Assembly: GCA_951799425.1 (NCBI GenBank)
Contig: OX637402.1
Coordinates: 21,279,844 to 21,343,843, forward strand
Length of the DNA: 64,000 nt
Reading direction: 5' to 3'
Source of the DNA: Ilex aquifolium
Lineage: Eukaryota; Streptophyta; Magnoliopsida; Aquifoliales; Aquifoliaceae
The translations under genes and the position numbers were made by a program. The notes below the pieces were generated by a model. It saw nothing but the letters and a program-made list of their open reading frames with translations, did no database searches and was not told the DNA's origin. This document shows, one piece after another, positions 37,179-48,885 of the stretch. Position 1 is the stretch's first letter, and the number at the start of each line of letters is the position of its first letter.

Positions 37179-37656
37179 ATTTGGGCAAGAAAAGGGAATA
37201 TTAAAGGAACGGTATAGAGGAGGAACACTACTCAAACTTTCCCTAATAACTCTAGGGTCAGCACAGTAACTCCCAACAGCGAGTACGCGCACGATGGAAC
37301 TCCAGTCCACGAAATGGGGAAGGGGAGACAAGCAACAATCACGAGACCAGAAATAGAAGAACCTATGGGCCCAAAAACGCAGCAACCACCTAGAACACAG
37401 AGGGTCCAGAGTTGGAAAAATCTAAAAAAGGATAGGGAAAACGTACCTAGAGGGGGAAGAGCAGCGAACAACAAATTCGGAACCGAATCAAGAGGGGAAG
37501 CACTGCTAAGCCTTCGAATCAAACACAGAAAGGCTGATTTTGGGCAAGAATCAGAGAGCTTCAAGACTGGGGCTCAAGAATTCACAGAGGCAAGGAATTC
37601 GGAGAAACAGAGGAGAAGATGAACAGTGCAAACAAACGGTTCAGGTAGCCGTTTTG

Positions 37657-37751
37657 GGTATTTAAAGCTTGAAAGACGTGGGCTGAGGCATGCGCGGGAA
37701 TCGAGGAAAGTCATGATTGCTGCAAACCGTCAAAAGTCTTCAAGTCACGTG
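37657..37751 (-). promoter_or_regulatory. Putative promoter of antisense gene 1: TATA box and G-box
   Basis: On the minus strand, CTTTAAATACCC (37657-37668) lies about 480 bp upstream of the chosen ATG and is followed by CT-rich leader-like sequence. A palindromic CACGTG G-box lies at 37746-37751, about 80 bp upstream of the TATA-like box. The arrangement suits a self-contained plant promoter in the internal region rather than in the LTR. Confidence 0.5.
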
Positions 37752-37830
37752 CCAAACCAGGGGTAGCCACATGCAGATCTAACTCGATTTTGGGAAGCAG
37801 GTCAGCCCCTGCCTAAGCCGACTTAAGGCA

Positions 37831-37846
37831 AGGGCTGGGGGGCAAC
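37831..37846 (+). other. Polypurine tract of element A
   Basis: AGGGCTGGGGGGCAAC directly abuts the 3' LTR, as expected for the plus-strand primer. Element B has a nearly identical tract next to its 3' LTR. Confidence 0.75.
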
Positions 37847-38552
37847 TGATGATACCTAAAGTAAATCCAGACACGAGCTTAGATAGTAAGCTCAGCTCGA
37901 GAGCTCAGGTAAAATAAACAGAGCTCATCCAGCAATGGTCTGAGCTCTGCCAGCTGGTACTAGAGTTCCCAGCTGAAGACACGAACTGAGAAATAACGAG
38001 AGGACATCAAAATGACAGCAGATACCCTCGTAATGGGAATTAAGCCAATCCAAGGCGAAAAACTCGTTGTCAACCAGGATCCTCTCCTAAAACCAAGGAG
38101 AGGATCCCATGATAAAAGGCAAAGAACTCGTCATTCGGAGCCAGCCATAAGAAGTTTAGGTAACCCCGAGATTATAGATGAAGATAGGGCACGATCCCTT
38201 CGATAAATGAGGTGACTTCGAATTAGAGGTAAGCATGAGGCTATAAAAAGGAGGGCAAGCCCCCATTGAAGAGGACGAGAAACCCTAATACCCTAAATAC
38301 TCTACTGTAACACGTTCGACTTAATAAATAAGAAAGAGAGGAGTCAGAGACTCCATTGCAGAGTGGACTAGTCGAGCTCAGGCCGGTGAACCACTATAAT
38401 CTTGTTATCCTCCCCTTTCCCCAATTCCCAAAGCATTAACCTGCTCTATCAAGCACGAGCCTCGTAGCTCAGACACCGTACTTAGCTCTACACAGATCGA
38501 TCATATCAAATAATCCTGTTCCATAGCTCATTCACGTAGATTTACATCATCA
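37847..38552 (+). repeat. 3' LTR of element A
   Basis: 706 bp, the same length as the 5' LTR, with about 15 substitutions and no indels by eye. TATAAAAA is at 38242-38249. It ends 1.24 kb upstream of the ABCG25-like start codon, in the same orientation as that gene. Confidence 0.95.
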
Positions 38553-39561
38553 ATCCTTAATTGATTTTACATCATCATTAATAATTCTTATTCTAAATTA
38601 TACTAATCACTGCTCCTTAAAAACATGCAAATCATGGGTCTTTGATGATTTGATCATGTGTTTCTTCTTGTAATTGATGCTCATTTTGTAGGCATCCCCA
38701 GCCGGTATCATTGCTCAGTTTTTTAATGGCACCTCAGCCTTATAGTCTAGATTGCTATGTACCTGAACCTCAGAAATAATGAAAGATGAGGGTAGGGTCC
38801 GTATTTTTGTTCAGAAAATGGAGTTCAAGCAGTACAATGGGTTGCTCTTGCGTCACAGTCGACGTAAAGCTCCTGTCGCTTTAGTCTGAAACCCACTGAA
38901 GAACACAGAAGAGCAAACGGTGTATCACCCTTGACGTGTCTCCTCTGGAAGGTACCCTCGGAAAAGACTTATATTCCGGTGCCCTTTTTTAGGTTTCTCA
39001 CACTTTTCCAATACCCAACACCCTGTCTCTCTCTCCCCCTCTCTATTCAGCCAAAAAAATTTATGACTGTTAAAAAATAAAAAATAAAAGAAAGAAAAGA
39101 TAATTCTGAAAAATAATTTTTCCACATTATAGTTAGACCCTTATTGATTAATATCTCTTAATTTTGTCCCATGAATTTAGTAGTCTGTTAGAGCTCTAAC
39201 GTTGCTCATCTTAGGTTATAGGGTCTTTAGTTCAGATAATGTCTCAGCTCATTAATAATTGAAAAGCAGAGAAAAAATTGATTGGGTGTTGTTATAATTT
39301 TGAAAACTACAATGCTACTATTTAAAATTATAAAAAAAGGATAGGAAAATTTGTCCCAAGATTTTCCAACTTTTTTTTCATCTCTCTCTCCCTCTCCCTC
39401 TCCCTCTCCCTCTCTTATGTAAGAGAGAGATGGAAAAGATATCTGGAAGTGGAACGGCGCTTAATATTGGCTAGTTTTCATGAGCGCAAACTTTAACAAA
39501 GAAGGGACAGGTGGCTTTTGGGTCTAATGCCACGTAGCATGTGCTGTGGGAATTTCATATT

Positions 39562-39569
39562 GACGTGGC
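39562..39569 (+). promoter_or_regulatory. ABRE-like element GACGTGGC
   Basis: Matches the ACGTGGC core bound by AREB/ABF bZIP factors. It is about 30 bp upstream of the TATA-like sequence, a position that would fit hormone-responsive expression of an abscisic-acid exporter. Function is inferred from motif and position only. Confidence 0.5.
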
Positions 39570-39659
39570 AACCACTAGGGGCTCAAAACCAAATAAATAG
39601 GCCTCCAAGCTAGAGCCCTCTGTTCTGTCCATCCAGCTCGCTCTCTCTCCTCCCTCTCC

Positions 39660-39741
39660 CAAAACTCTCCATCACTCTCTCCCTCTCCCTCTCCCTCTCC
39701 CAAAACTCTCCATCACTCTCTCCCTCTCCCTCTCCCTCTCC
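39660..39741 (+). repeat. 41-bp CT-rich tandem duplication in the 5' UTR
   Basis: Two perfect copies of a 41-bp unit (CAAAACTCTCCATCACTC followed by CTCCCT repeats), the second starting at 39701. It lies in the presumed leader of the ABCG25-like mRNA and may vary in copy number between individuals. Confidence 0.8.
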
Positions 39742-39793
39742 CACCCAACATTTCTTTCTCCTCTCCTTTTCTTGAGAGAGTGCCAGCGAAAAA

Positions 39794-42700
39794 ATGCCAG
39801 GGTTTGGTGAAGTAGAAACACCAAATGGAGATCTGTCCAGAGAACCTTGTCGGGCTTCCAACTCCCATGACTTCCAATCCATACTTTCTTCCTGTTATCC
39901 TATCACCCTCAAGGTATACATAACTCCGAGGGACTGACCTAGTAGTAATTCATTGACTTGATAAACGTCTCACTTAGGAGTTGGTCAGACAAACATCCAA
40001 TATCTAACTTTTTTATATATATTCTTTGGGGCAAACATCCAGAATATAAAAATGTAGGCACTGTGATTTAGCGTAGTATTACCAATAAAAAATAAATTGA
40101 CTCTGAGTTAACCTGGTTGACTCGGGCACAGAAAATCAGGAGACTCAATTGACCATCAAAATTGACTTTTCTGTTTGCGTTTTTGTCATGCAGTTTATGG
40201 ACGTGTGTTACAGGGTAAAGCAAGAAAACAAGAACAATGGAAGTTTTAAAAGGGTGTTCAGTAGGGGACCCACGTGTTCCGTTGATCAAAGATCAACGGT
40301 CTCAATTCAAGAGCGGACGATCTTGAACGGAATCACCGGAATGGTGTCCCCAGGTGAAATCCTAGCTGTTCTCGGCCCATCCGGCAGTGGCAAATCAACG
40401 CTCCTTAACGCACTTGCAGGGAGACTCCAAGGACACAACCTCACCGGAACAGTCCTCGCCAACAACCTGAAACTCAGTAAAACGGTCTTGAAACGAACCG
40501 GGTTCGTGACGCAAGATGACGTCCTCTACCCACATCTCACAGTACGCGAAACCCTAGTTTTCTGCTCTCTTCTTCGCCTGCCAAACTCTCTCTCCAAGGC
40601 AGAGAAAATATCCATGGCCGACTCAGTGATTTCCGAGTTGGGTTTGGTAAAATGCGAGAACACAATCATTGGCAACACTTTCATACGAGGCGTTTCAGGA
40701 GGAGAGAGGAAGAGAGTGAGCATAGCACATGAGATGCTGATAAACCCTAGCTTGTTGATCCTTGATGAACCCACTTCGGGGTTGGACTCGACGACGGCGT
40801 ATCGGTTGTTTTCGACGCTGGGGACGGTGGCTCAGAAGGGGAAGACGGTGGTGACGTCGGTTCACCAGCCATCGAGCCGGGTTTACCAGATGTTTGACTT
40901 GGTTCTGGTCTTGTCGGAGGGAAAGTGTCTGTATTTTGGGAAGGGAAGTGAGGCCATGAGTTACTTTGAGTCTGTTGGGTTCTCGCCGTCTTTTCCCATG
41001 AATCCTGCTGATTTTCTGCTTGATCTCGCAAATGGTACGTAATTTTTTGTTTTCTACTTCAACATACATACATGCATTCATACTATGTTTAGGCAATTTG
41101 CATTTGTTTAAGAAAAAATAACTATGACGGCTAGTGGGTCAGATTTGTTTCCTGTCTAATTATTTATTAAAACTAAATTTATACCTTGTAGCTTTTTTGT
41201 TGATTTTGTATTAGGCAGACTAAGATTTATCAACCCCAGAGAATTGTCCCTGTTACTGTTCTTTAGAGTTGTTGTTGTTTGAAGGGATACATTATTCTAA
41301 GAGAAATACAGTGTAACCTAAATTTCTAATTCAAATTTACATTTCAAATTAAGGGAATCATTAGATGAATGGGTCTCATTAACTTTTTAAATGGGACTCA
41401 CTGATCCAATTGTCCTTTTTATTTGAGATACATATTTGAATTACAAATTTATACTAGGTAGCATTACTCTTATTCTAAACCCCACACACTGAATAAATTG
41501 CACTCGAGCTTGGGTTCTTGTCGAGGGTTTATCAGCCGTCGAATTTAACCTTAAGCGACTTAAGGTTGACTCCAAAAGTAAATGTTTGTTCTTTTCCAGA
41601 GCCAGACTCGAGATATTTCTTCATGACTTGAAAGCCCAGCGAACTGTCTGAGTTTTCCTTGTACTATGGTGAAGAAAAATTTAATAGCATTTAATTTGAA
41701 AGCTGTTAATACATCAAAAAAAGCAAAGGACCAGTGGTACAGGAGCTAGTGTGGGCCTTTCTTAGAGAAAATGTCAAAATAGGTTTGTACATTAGCCTTG
41801 GTCCTAAATGTACTAAATTAATTGATCATGAACCAAATTCCATTTTTGGATCATATGGTACTCCAAATGACGTTTACACAAGGCATAGTACACTAGAAAA
41901 TAACATAATCTATAGTTCCAGTGGAATATGATAAAAACATAGATATATAATTCAGTGGATGAGATTCTCGTTAAATATAAATTTTGAGAAGGTTAAATAT
42001 ATATATAATCTTGTTCACACATGTATAAAAATTATTTTTGTTATCCAAATCGTTAATACTTAATTCATAATGACAGAGCTTTACTATTGAATCCTATCCT
42101 AATCCGAGATTATAAGGAGTATTTTAGACCCACTACTATAATATAGAATATAGATGGATGAAACAACTCATCGTATCATGTAGATTGGATGATGAACAAT
42201 AAGACTTAAACTTAAGATTTCCAAATCGAAACGTTTGATATTTTATTCCTCCCAACTATTTTCCACTCATGGAAATATCCCAATTGATTAGAACACCAAT
42301 TATGTGGTGGTTGGGAGGTGGCAAACTAGGGGTGGTGAGTGGTGGGATAGTGACCATAGTGGTGAATTTTGTGTATAAGACTAGTTTATTGTTTGGTGAG
42401 GTGGAAAGCTGACCACTTTTTTCTTGAAAATTTTAGTGAATAAATCGATTAGAAACGTAAAAGACTTTGAACCCTGAAAGTTCGGTTAGTGGAAAATATA
42501 TTGTTCTGTGGCTCTTCTCCACGTGTCCTCTTAGCTCAGCTGGTCGGTATTCCCCATTTTCTCTCTCCTTCCTTTTTGAGCTAAATCAACTTCTATTTCA
42601 GTCTATTCACTCCTTTGGGAATGTGGAGGGGAAAGAAAAAGGGCAATGCTTTCTTTATAGAGATAAGTTTTATCTATTTCGATCAAATTCAATTATTTCT

Positions 42701-45700
42701 TATAAAGTTTTTAATTTTTATTATTAGATGTAAGCAGTGAATTCCATAAATTTAATGATCAACACTTGATCAAATTAAAAATATTTTAAATTCAAGAGGA
42801 TCATAATCAAAGATTAGTAGTGCCGCCCCATTTGAAAACATAAATCTCGAACTAGATGCATAACATTTGGAGTCTAGCTAGCATTTGAGATGAATAAGAC
42901 GTGAAATATAAAGATGTCGGTAGCGAATACTTATCCCATTGTATCTCAGTGAATTTGACAAAAGAAAGCTTTAATCTGTCTTAATAAGTACAAGGCCTGT
43001 TAGTCAAAGTTGTAGAATTTTAGACCCTCGTGGGTTGAAATAAGGGACTCAGTTTAATAAAGATACCATCCAACTAAGATTGAAATTGATGGGAACGGAT
43101 CATTTTAAGCCACTGATAGTTTCCAATCTGGAATTCATTGATGGGAGATGGAACCCAGTATATGCTTATTATTAGACAAAACACAATTTACCAATAAACT
43201 AAGTTTATAGTATGGTTTCATGACAACAGTTCAGATGGGGAAGTTTTCAGTGATTGGAATATCTAGGAAGAAACGACATGATTGATTTCGATAAACATTC
43301 TTTGCAGGTGATTGTTAGCTTTTTAGCTTCTTGTTTAAATGAAACTTGGTTGGGTCGATTTTTGGTTATTAAAAAAGTAGAAGAAGAAGAAGAAGAAGAT
43401 GATTATAGGATTGATTGTGGACCCTGCAGTCTCATCTGTCAACTTTGTAGTACTAATGGTCCTATCCTATGGATTATTGAAAAAACAAGACATTTGCCAA
43501 CTGTCTTCTGATAGAAATGCAACAATGAATGATTTGATTTGAGCATTGGATTTGAAAAGGAAGCCAAAGTAAGAACATAGCATACTCTGGTTGACCCTAT
43601 AATGAAGGATTGTGAAAGTGACATGTTATGGTTCACCTTGAGAAGAGGACTTTCACAACACATTATCTTTGAGTTTGCAGTGGGTGTGGCCACCACTTCT
43701 CAACTCCATACTCAAGAGTAAATACTAATGGTAAGCATTGTGATATTGTGATCATTTTAGAATGAGTTGTAGACTGTTTTGTTCAATTTTCTAACATTTC
43801 AAATGACAGTCTATCTATTCAATGTGGAGGTATGGTAGCATACACTCCAAGTGCATATCCATTCCCTCTTTCAAAAATCACAAGACGGGATTATAAATTT
43901 TCTGACTCTTCAATGACTAGAGTGTCGTGTATTAAGTGGTCCTTTCTTGGGGTTGGATTGTGACTCAATAGGAAAGTTTTCCTATTATGATATGGACTTC
44001 ATTGAACCAAGAATATAGTATTTTTGTGTATGATTTTGTAAATCTGATCATGTTTAATTAGACCGTGCAGTAGAAAGAGTTTCGTCACTAGATTATCTTT
44101 TTTTCCCGTATGGCTTTAAATTTTGGAGATACAGCTTTGAAATTTGAAGTTCAACGTAATATAGCGTGAGCTCAGAAAGTCATTTAGACTGAATTGACAC
44201 TTTATTAGTATTTAGAAAACAAAATTTATTAAATTTAAAGTTAAAAAATATAAAAGTGAAAATTGTGTCCAATTCAAATATTTTAAAATCCTAACTATGT
44301 TGACTCTTCAAGGTCGGGTGTAGTATCTTATGTAGAAAATCTAGGGAAGTGTTTGGAAATCTAGATTTGAATTTTGGACCTTGGGACACAAGGGTTTGTG
44401 GTCAGCATATTTTTCCCTAAAACAAATAGATGGGACATGTCACTAAGCCAAGTCTATAATTAAATAATGCTTTGGTGGAGAGCATGTTGAGATGGGATTA
44501 TCTTTTTGGGCTATTGTTTAAGAGCTAGACATATGCAAGTTCAGAGCATTAGACAAACCTAAAGTGGGTATTGTTCCTTCAATATTTTATCACTGGACAC
44601 AATGATGGTAGTATGGTAGCATATATTAAGGGAAGGTGACAACATTGCTTGCGTGAGATAGCATATCTATCTTTTATTACATACTTACCTTTATTCATTA
44701 ACGATTTTCAATCATAGTCAAAGTTGATTTGTAATGTCCATAAAATAAATAGATCGACATAAAATCATACTGATTGAGTCAATTTGTACACGACACGAAT
44801 TCAACACAAATTATTATCAGCCTTAAATCTCACCAAGAGGTGGGTACTATGGTTCAAGGGAAATCGGCACACTTATCTGAACTTTTACCTTGATATCTTT
44901 TCTTTCATGAACTCTAGCATTTACACATATAGTTTTCGCATTCATGATATCTATATAATAAGATAGTTAGATTTTTGAATTTATGGGGGGTATATTTTTC
45001 TCCCAAATTTCACAAACCCAACACAAACACTCCACAACACACAGCTACACACACTCATTATCTACACACTTCAGCTGTATATATACTCCAATTAGGGGTG
45101 GCAATCGAGTCGTGTCGTGTCGAACATTAGTCAACCCTAACCCAACCCATTTAACTATCGTGTCGTATCGAGTTGATCTGTTTATTTTCGTGTCGTGTTC
45201 GTGTTGGTATTCGTGTTGACCCACATAAACTTTGAATAAAAAATTTAACGTTAAGATTTTATTTTCACTTAATTGGATTTCTCCTCGTACTTTTTTTACA
45301 AACTAAAAATTAACTTAATAATAATAATGAGTAATAATATCTTTTTTATACAATAATTATGTCAGTGTTTTATAAACAGTTACAAATAATTAATATTTTA
45401 TTTCTATAATACTAATTAAATATGTTAATTGTACATTGCGCAACCAAATTAAACATCAGAAGTAATGGAAAAAACAAACCATCAGAACATGAAAACTCAT
45501 ATATGCAACGAAAAGGTCAGGTCAATCTCCTTCGAGTTAAAAACTTCGTGTTGACGGGTCGTGTCATACACAGGTTTGTACAAAAAAATAGTCAACCCAA
45601 ACTCATTTATTTCGTGTCGTGTTCGTATCGAGTTATCGTGTCGTGTCAAAAATTGTCACCCCTAACTCCAATACATGCATAATGTCATAATTTAGTATAT

Positions 45701-47778
45701 AATGACTTTAATCACGGGATATCGCTAGTCTTCCTATATATTGTCTGGGGAGTATTATGTATTCAAATCTATCAAGCCATGAAGTTAGGACTTGTGGGCC
45801 AAATTTTATAATTAAATGTTCGACCCAATTTTAAATGATCCAAATTCCACAAAAAGAGACATTCTCTATTCCCCTCGTATCCTTAACATAATTATCCATA
45901 GCTGTGGTTGAAAATGAATACATTTTCATGACTGAATCTGAGGAAGCATTGATACCTCCACAGGTTTAGACTTTAGAAAGTGTTCTCTTCCTTTTGGTAC
46001 CTAGAACTTGAGTGTGTATTGAGAGGCCACCACGTGTTGGGTGGGTTTACAAATGAGGACCAATTCATACCTCCAAAGTGGACTGTCTGCTCTTTGAATA
46101 TTTTGAGAACAATGAAAAGAAATGAAGTGGGGGTGGTGGTCCAATCCATGAGCAGCACCAACTTCAGTGGACTCCCACCTTACCACCACCATTGGATAGC
46201 TTTAACTAATTACCTCTTACGTGCTACTTATTACTTGCTAGTGCAACCCACTAATTCTCTATTTATCATGTTATTAAAATAATAAATTAGATATTCGCAT
46301 TTTTATAATGCAATTACGACTTCTTTATTCTACCATATAATTAAAACGCCGTACTTTAAATGGCATATGATGCCCTGCTCCCTTATGCTAACACTGCCTC
46401 TAATTGTTTGCCTTAATTGAAAAAAGTACCAAATCAGATATGGTTGGACCAGTAGAATGAAATACACCTACTTGGAGCAAGGCACGGGCAAGGAACTGCA
46501 TCCCCCGCCCGTAGAGAGTTCTAGAAACTATTTTTCATCTCACTTCCATCATAGATAAGCAAGGATCTTCCTTGATTATAAAACTCGGAAAAAGAAAGAG
46601 TTAAGCGCTTGTAATGTCTAACACCGTACCTCTGCTTCATAAATTTTGCACCATGTAGTTGGGGCACTAGTACTCAACTATATCATTGGAAGTCGGACAT
46701 TACAAAAATCTATGATACATTCTATTTTTGTGAATGGTAGCTAACCTGGTTAATAAATTATCTAGGTGTGAGCCACCTTGATGGTGCAAGTGAGAGAGAA
46801 AGGCCCAATGTGAAACAATCCCTTGTATCATCCTACGACAGCTTGCTAGCTCCAAAGGTGAAAGCTGCCTGCATGGACACCTCAAGTACTGTACCAAAAG
46901 AAATTATGATAATTGAAAGCCACAAAAAGCACAGAATCAGGTTCATCAATGGCTTCTCCACTTGGTTTAATCAGTTCAGCATTCTCCTCCAAAGAAGCCT
47001 CAAAGAGAGAAGGCATGAAACCTTCAACTCTCTCAGGGTCTTCCAAGTGATTGCAGCCTCATTATTAGCCGGTTCCATGTGGTGGCGCTCGGATTTTCGT
47101 GATGTTCAGGATCGACTCGGGCTACTCTTCTTCATTTCCATCTTCTGGGGAGTGGTCCCATCTTTCAATTCTTCATTTGCCTTCCCTCAAGAGAGAGCAA
47201 TCTTCATGAAAGAAAGGGCTTCGGGTATGTACACTCTCTCGTCCTATTTTATGGCACGAATTGTGGGCGATCTACCAATGGAGCTCATTCTCCCGACGTT
47301 TTTCCTCACCATAGCCTATTGGATGACGGGGCTAAAACCCGAATTGGGGGCCTTTCTTTTGACACTCTCCATCGTGCTCGGGTACGTGCTCGTGTCTCAA
47401 GGGCTAGGCCTTTTTCTTGGAGCTCTGATCATGGATGCCAAGCAGGCTTCAATGGTGGTCACTGTCACAATGCTAGCATTTGTTTTGACAGGTGGGTATT
47501 ATGTGCATAAAATGCCCGATTGCATGGCTTGGATCAAGTACATTTCCTCCACATTTTACAGCTATAGGCTTCTGATTAATGTCCAATATGGAGGAGGAGA
47601 GAGAATTTCATCTTTTCTGGGCTGTTTCCACCAGGGAAGCAATAATGCAAGCTGCAAGTTCATTGAAGAAGATGTTGCAGGGCAAATCCACCCTGCAATG
47701 AGTGTCTGCATCTTGGTTTTCATGTTTGTTGGGTACAGATTGCTGGCTTACTTTGCCCTGAGGCGTATTAGAGCTTAA
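39794..47778 (+). CDS. ABCG25: ABCG half-size transporter, probable abscisic acid exporter ABCG25
   Basis: Exons are 39794-39913, 40194-41034 and 46766-47778, with GT-AG introns of 280 and 5731 bp. The joins keep frame and give 657 codons plus stop, the usual size of plant ABCG half-transporters. Order is nucleotide-binding domain then membrane domain. Walker [10 protein letters not shown] is at residues about 101-109, Q-loop near 147, signature VSGGERKR at 207-214, Walker B LLILDE at 227-232 and H-loop His at about 264. Six hydrophobic helices follow from about residue 390, with a cysteine-containing loop before the last. The blocks [31 protein letters not shown] and the C-terminal ALRRI closely resemble Arabidopsis ABCG25, a plasma-membrane ABA exporter acting as a homodimer. 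The gene appears intact. Assignment as ABCG25 rather than a close paralogue rests on recalled similarity. Confidence 0.92.
41305..41468. mobile_element. Foldback MITE in ABCG25 intron 2
   Basis: The left side (GTGTAACCTAAATTTCTAATTCAAATTT) is roughly the reverse complement of the right side (AAATTTGTAATTC read from the other strand). The interior includes AATGGGTCTC/GGGACTCACTGATCC, resembling the related element at 48157-48321. Boundaries are approximate and no clear target duplication was found. Confidence 0.45.
45093..45664. mobile_element. hAT-type MITE in ABCG25 intron 2
   Basis: Starts TAGGGGTGGCAA and ends TTGTCACCCCTA, with a perfect 8-bp target duplication ACTCCAAT (45085-45092 and 45665-45672). 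Both subterminal regions are packed with CGTGTCGTGT/CGTGTTCG repeats, like the elements at 3324 and 11830. No transposase is present. Confidence 0.85.
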
Positions 47779-48156
47779 ACCCTTTTTTGACATTGCAAAA
47801 TAGGTCCATTGGATTGGCATAAACTGTGGTCAAGATATGGGAAAAATAACAGTACTTTGTGAGACTAAGTGTATAGAATTGCACGAGAGCAAGTCCTTCA
47901 AGATTTACTTGCACTTGGCAAATGAACCCACATTTATTAATGTTATTCAACCTTTCGTTATTAGTAAACGGATAATTGTTTTTATTACATGTTTTTGGAC
48001 TTGTGATTGCAACATAATCTTTTGATGCACACAATATCTAACAATCAACATCAGTTAAACCAAAGTTCTATCTCATCATTTGGTCCACGATTGGACCACC
48101 TCATTTGGGTTTATTGATGATCCTCTGGAACAATGTAAAGCAGGAGGTACACGAGC

Positions 48157-48321
48157 AATACTATGTAACTCAAATCTGTAATTTAAATTTGCATTTCAAA
48201 TAAAGGAGAACCATTGGATCAGTGGGTCCTATTTAAAAAAATTGATGGTACACATTCATCTAATGATCCCCTTTCATTTTGGGATGCAAATTTGGGTTAC
48301 AAATTTAGGTTACATAGTATT
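48157..48321. mobile_element. Foldback MITE downstream of ABCG25
   Basis: The ends AATACTATGTAAC and GTTACATAGTATT are perfect inverted repeats. The inverted similarity continues inward over about 50 bp (CAAATTTGCAT on both arms). A diverged relative lies in ABCG25 intron 2. Superfamily is not assigned. Confidence 0.65.
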
Positions 48322-48781
48322 TCTCGAGGTACACTCCCTTGAATATCCCATTAGAGGGAAGCATTAATAGACTGTGTATACAAGTATTCGTGACAGACCC
48401 AATAGTAAAGTCCAAGAAGAGACGTTAGCCTCCTTGATTTAACTTGACTTAGATTAATTAGGTTAAAATGGAATCGGTAATTAATTTGTTAATAACTCTT
48501 AGGTGTTCTTGAAAAAAATCACACTTCGCTTAGTCCGATATTCATACAATATAGGCATTGCCACACTATGCAATAAAACCGCATCTAATATTATAATCAG
48601 TTTAGAACAATAAGACAAACTCAAATACACAACATAATAAGTAGGTGAAACAATTACAAGGATATAACACTATTATTTCTGCTCCCAAAATTCAAACTTA
48701 CCTATTAACTCACACACACACACACACACATTATAACCCTTGTTTTGTGAAAATTTCATTCCGAGTATTTTATCTTCACAG

Positions 48782-48880
48782 AAATAGATTTTCCAGCACC
48801 CTGGCACGATGATCTGACGCTTTGGAGGATTCGAGATCCCTGGATTTTCTTAAGGTCGTCTTTAGCTCCTCATTTTCATG
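48782..48880 (-). pseudogene. Fragment of old retrotransposon gag-like sequence left of element B
   Basis: The minus-strand translation ENEELKTTLRKSRDLESSKAS resembles ENEMLKTTLRNFRDWEASETS encoded near 61255-61320 on the other side of element B. Element B therefore appears inserted in older retroelement debris that carries this segment twice. Confidence 0.5.
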
Positions 48881-48885
48881 CTTCT

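Larger units (their letters stand above)
25323..38552 (+). mobile_element. Tat-lineage Ty3/gypsy LTR retrotransposon A, full length
   Basis: A complete 13,230 bp element with 706 bp LTRs at both ends, flanked by the target duplication ATCCT (25318-25322 and 38553-38557). The order is LTR, primer-binding site, gag-protease-RT-RNase H-second RNase H-integrase, a 6.3 kb region with antisense genes, polypurine tract, LTR. The second, archaeal-type RNase H domain before integrase is diagnostic of the Tat/Ogre/Retand clade. The LTRs differ at about 15 positions (about 2%). Three nonsense codons in gag-pol suggest the copy is no longer autonomous. Confidence 0.95.
38558..39793 (+). promoter_or_regulatory. 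Promoter and 5' untranslated region of the ABCG25-like gene
   Basis: No coding region is seen. Near the gene are GACGTGGC (39562-39569), a good match to the abscisic-acid response element, and a related GCCACGTAGC about 35 bp upstream. A TATA-like AAATAAATAGG is at 39591-39601. The leader is pyrimidine-rich with a 41-bp duplicated CT unit. The distal half contains another CTCTCC tract at 39385-39415. Confidence 0.6.
41035..46765 (+). other. Long second intron of the ABCG25-like gene
   Basis: 5.73 kb between donor G|GTACGT and acceptor TATCTAG|GT. It is AT-rich and holds a hAT MITE (45093-45664), a foldback MITE (41305-41468) and an (AAG)n run near 43380-43400. I found no other gene inside it. 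Confidence 0.8.
47779..48880. other. 3' flank of the ABCG25-like gene
   Basis: Presumed 3' UTR and intergenic DNA with no second gene. It contains a foldback MITE at 48157-48321 and an (AC)n microsatellite at 48712-48730. The last 100 bp (48782-48880) carries an old gag fragment on the minus strand. Confidence 0.6.

Noticed and set aside
39610..39882. 90-codon minus-strand frame rich in EREG repeats upstream of ABCG25
   Set aside because: It is the reverse complement of the CT-rich 5' UTR duplication and the first exon of ABCG25.
43254..43511. 85-codon frame in ABCG25 intron 2
   Set aside because: It contains an (AAG)n microsatellite translated as poly-Glu. It is not bounded by splice-like joins to either neighbouring exon and has no known domain.
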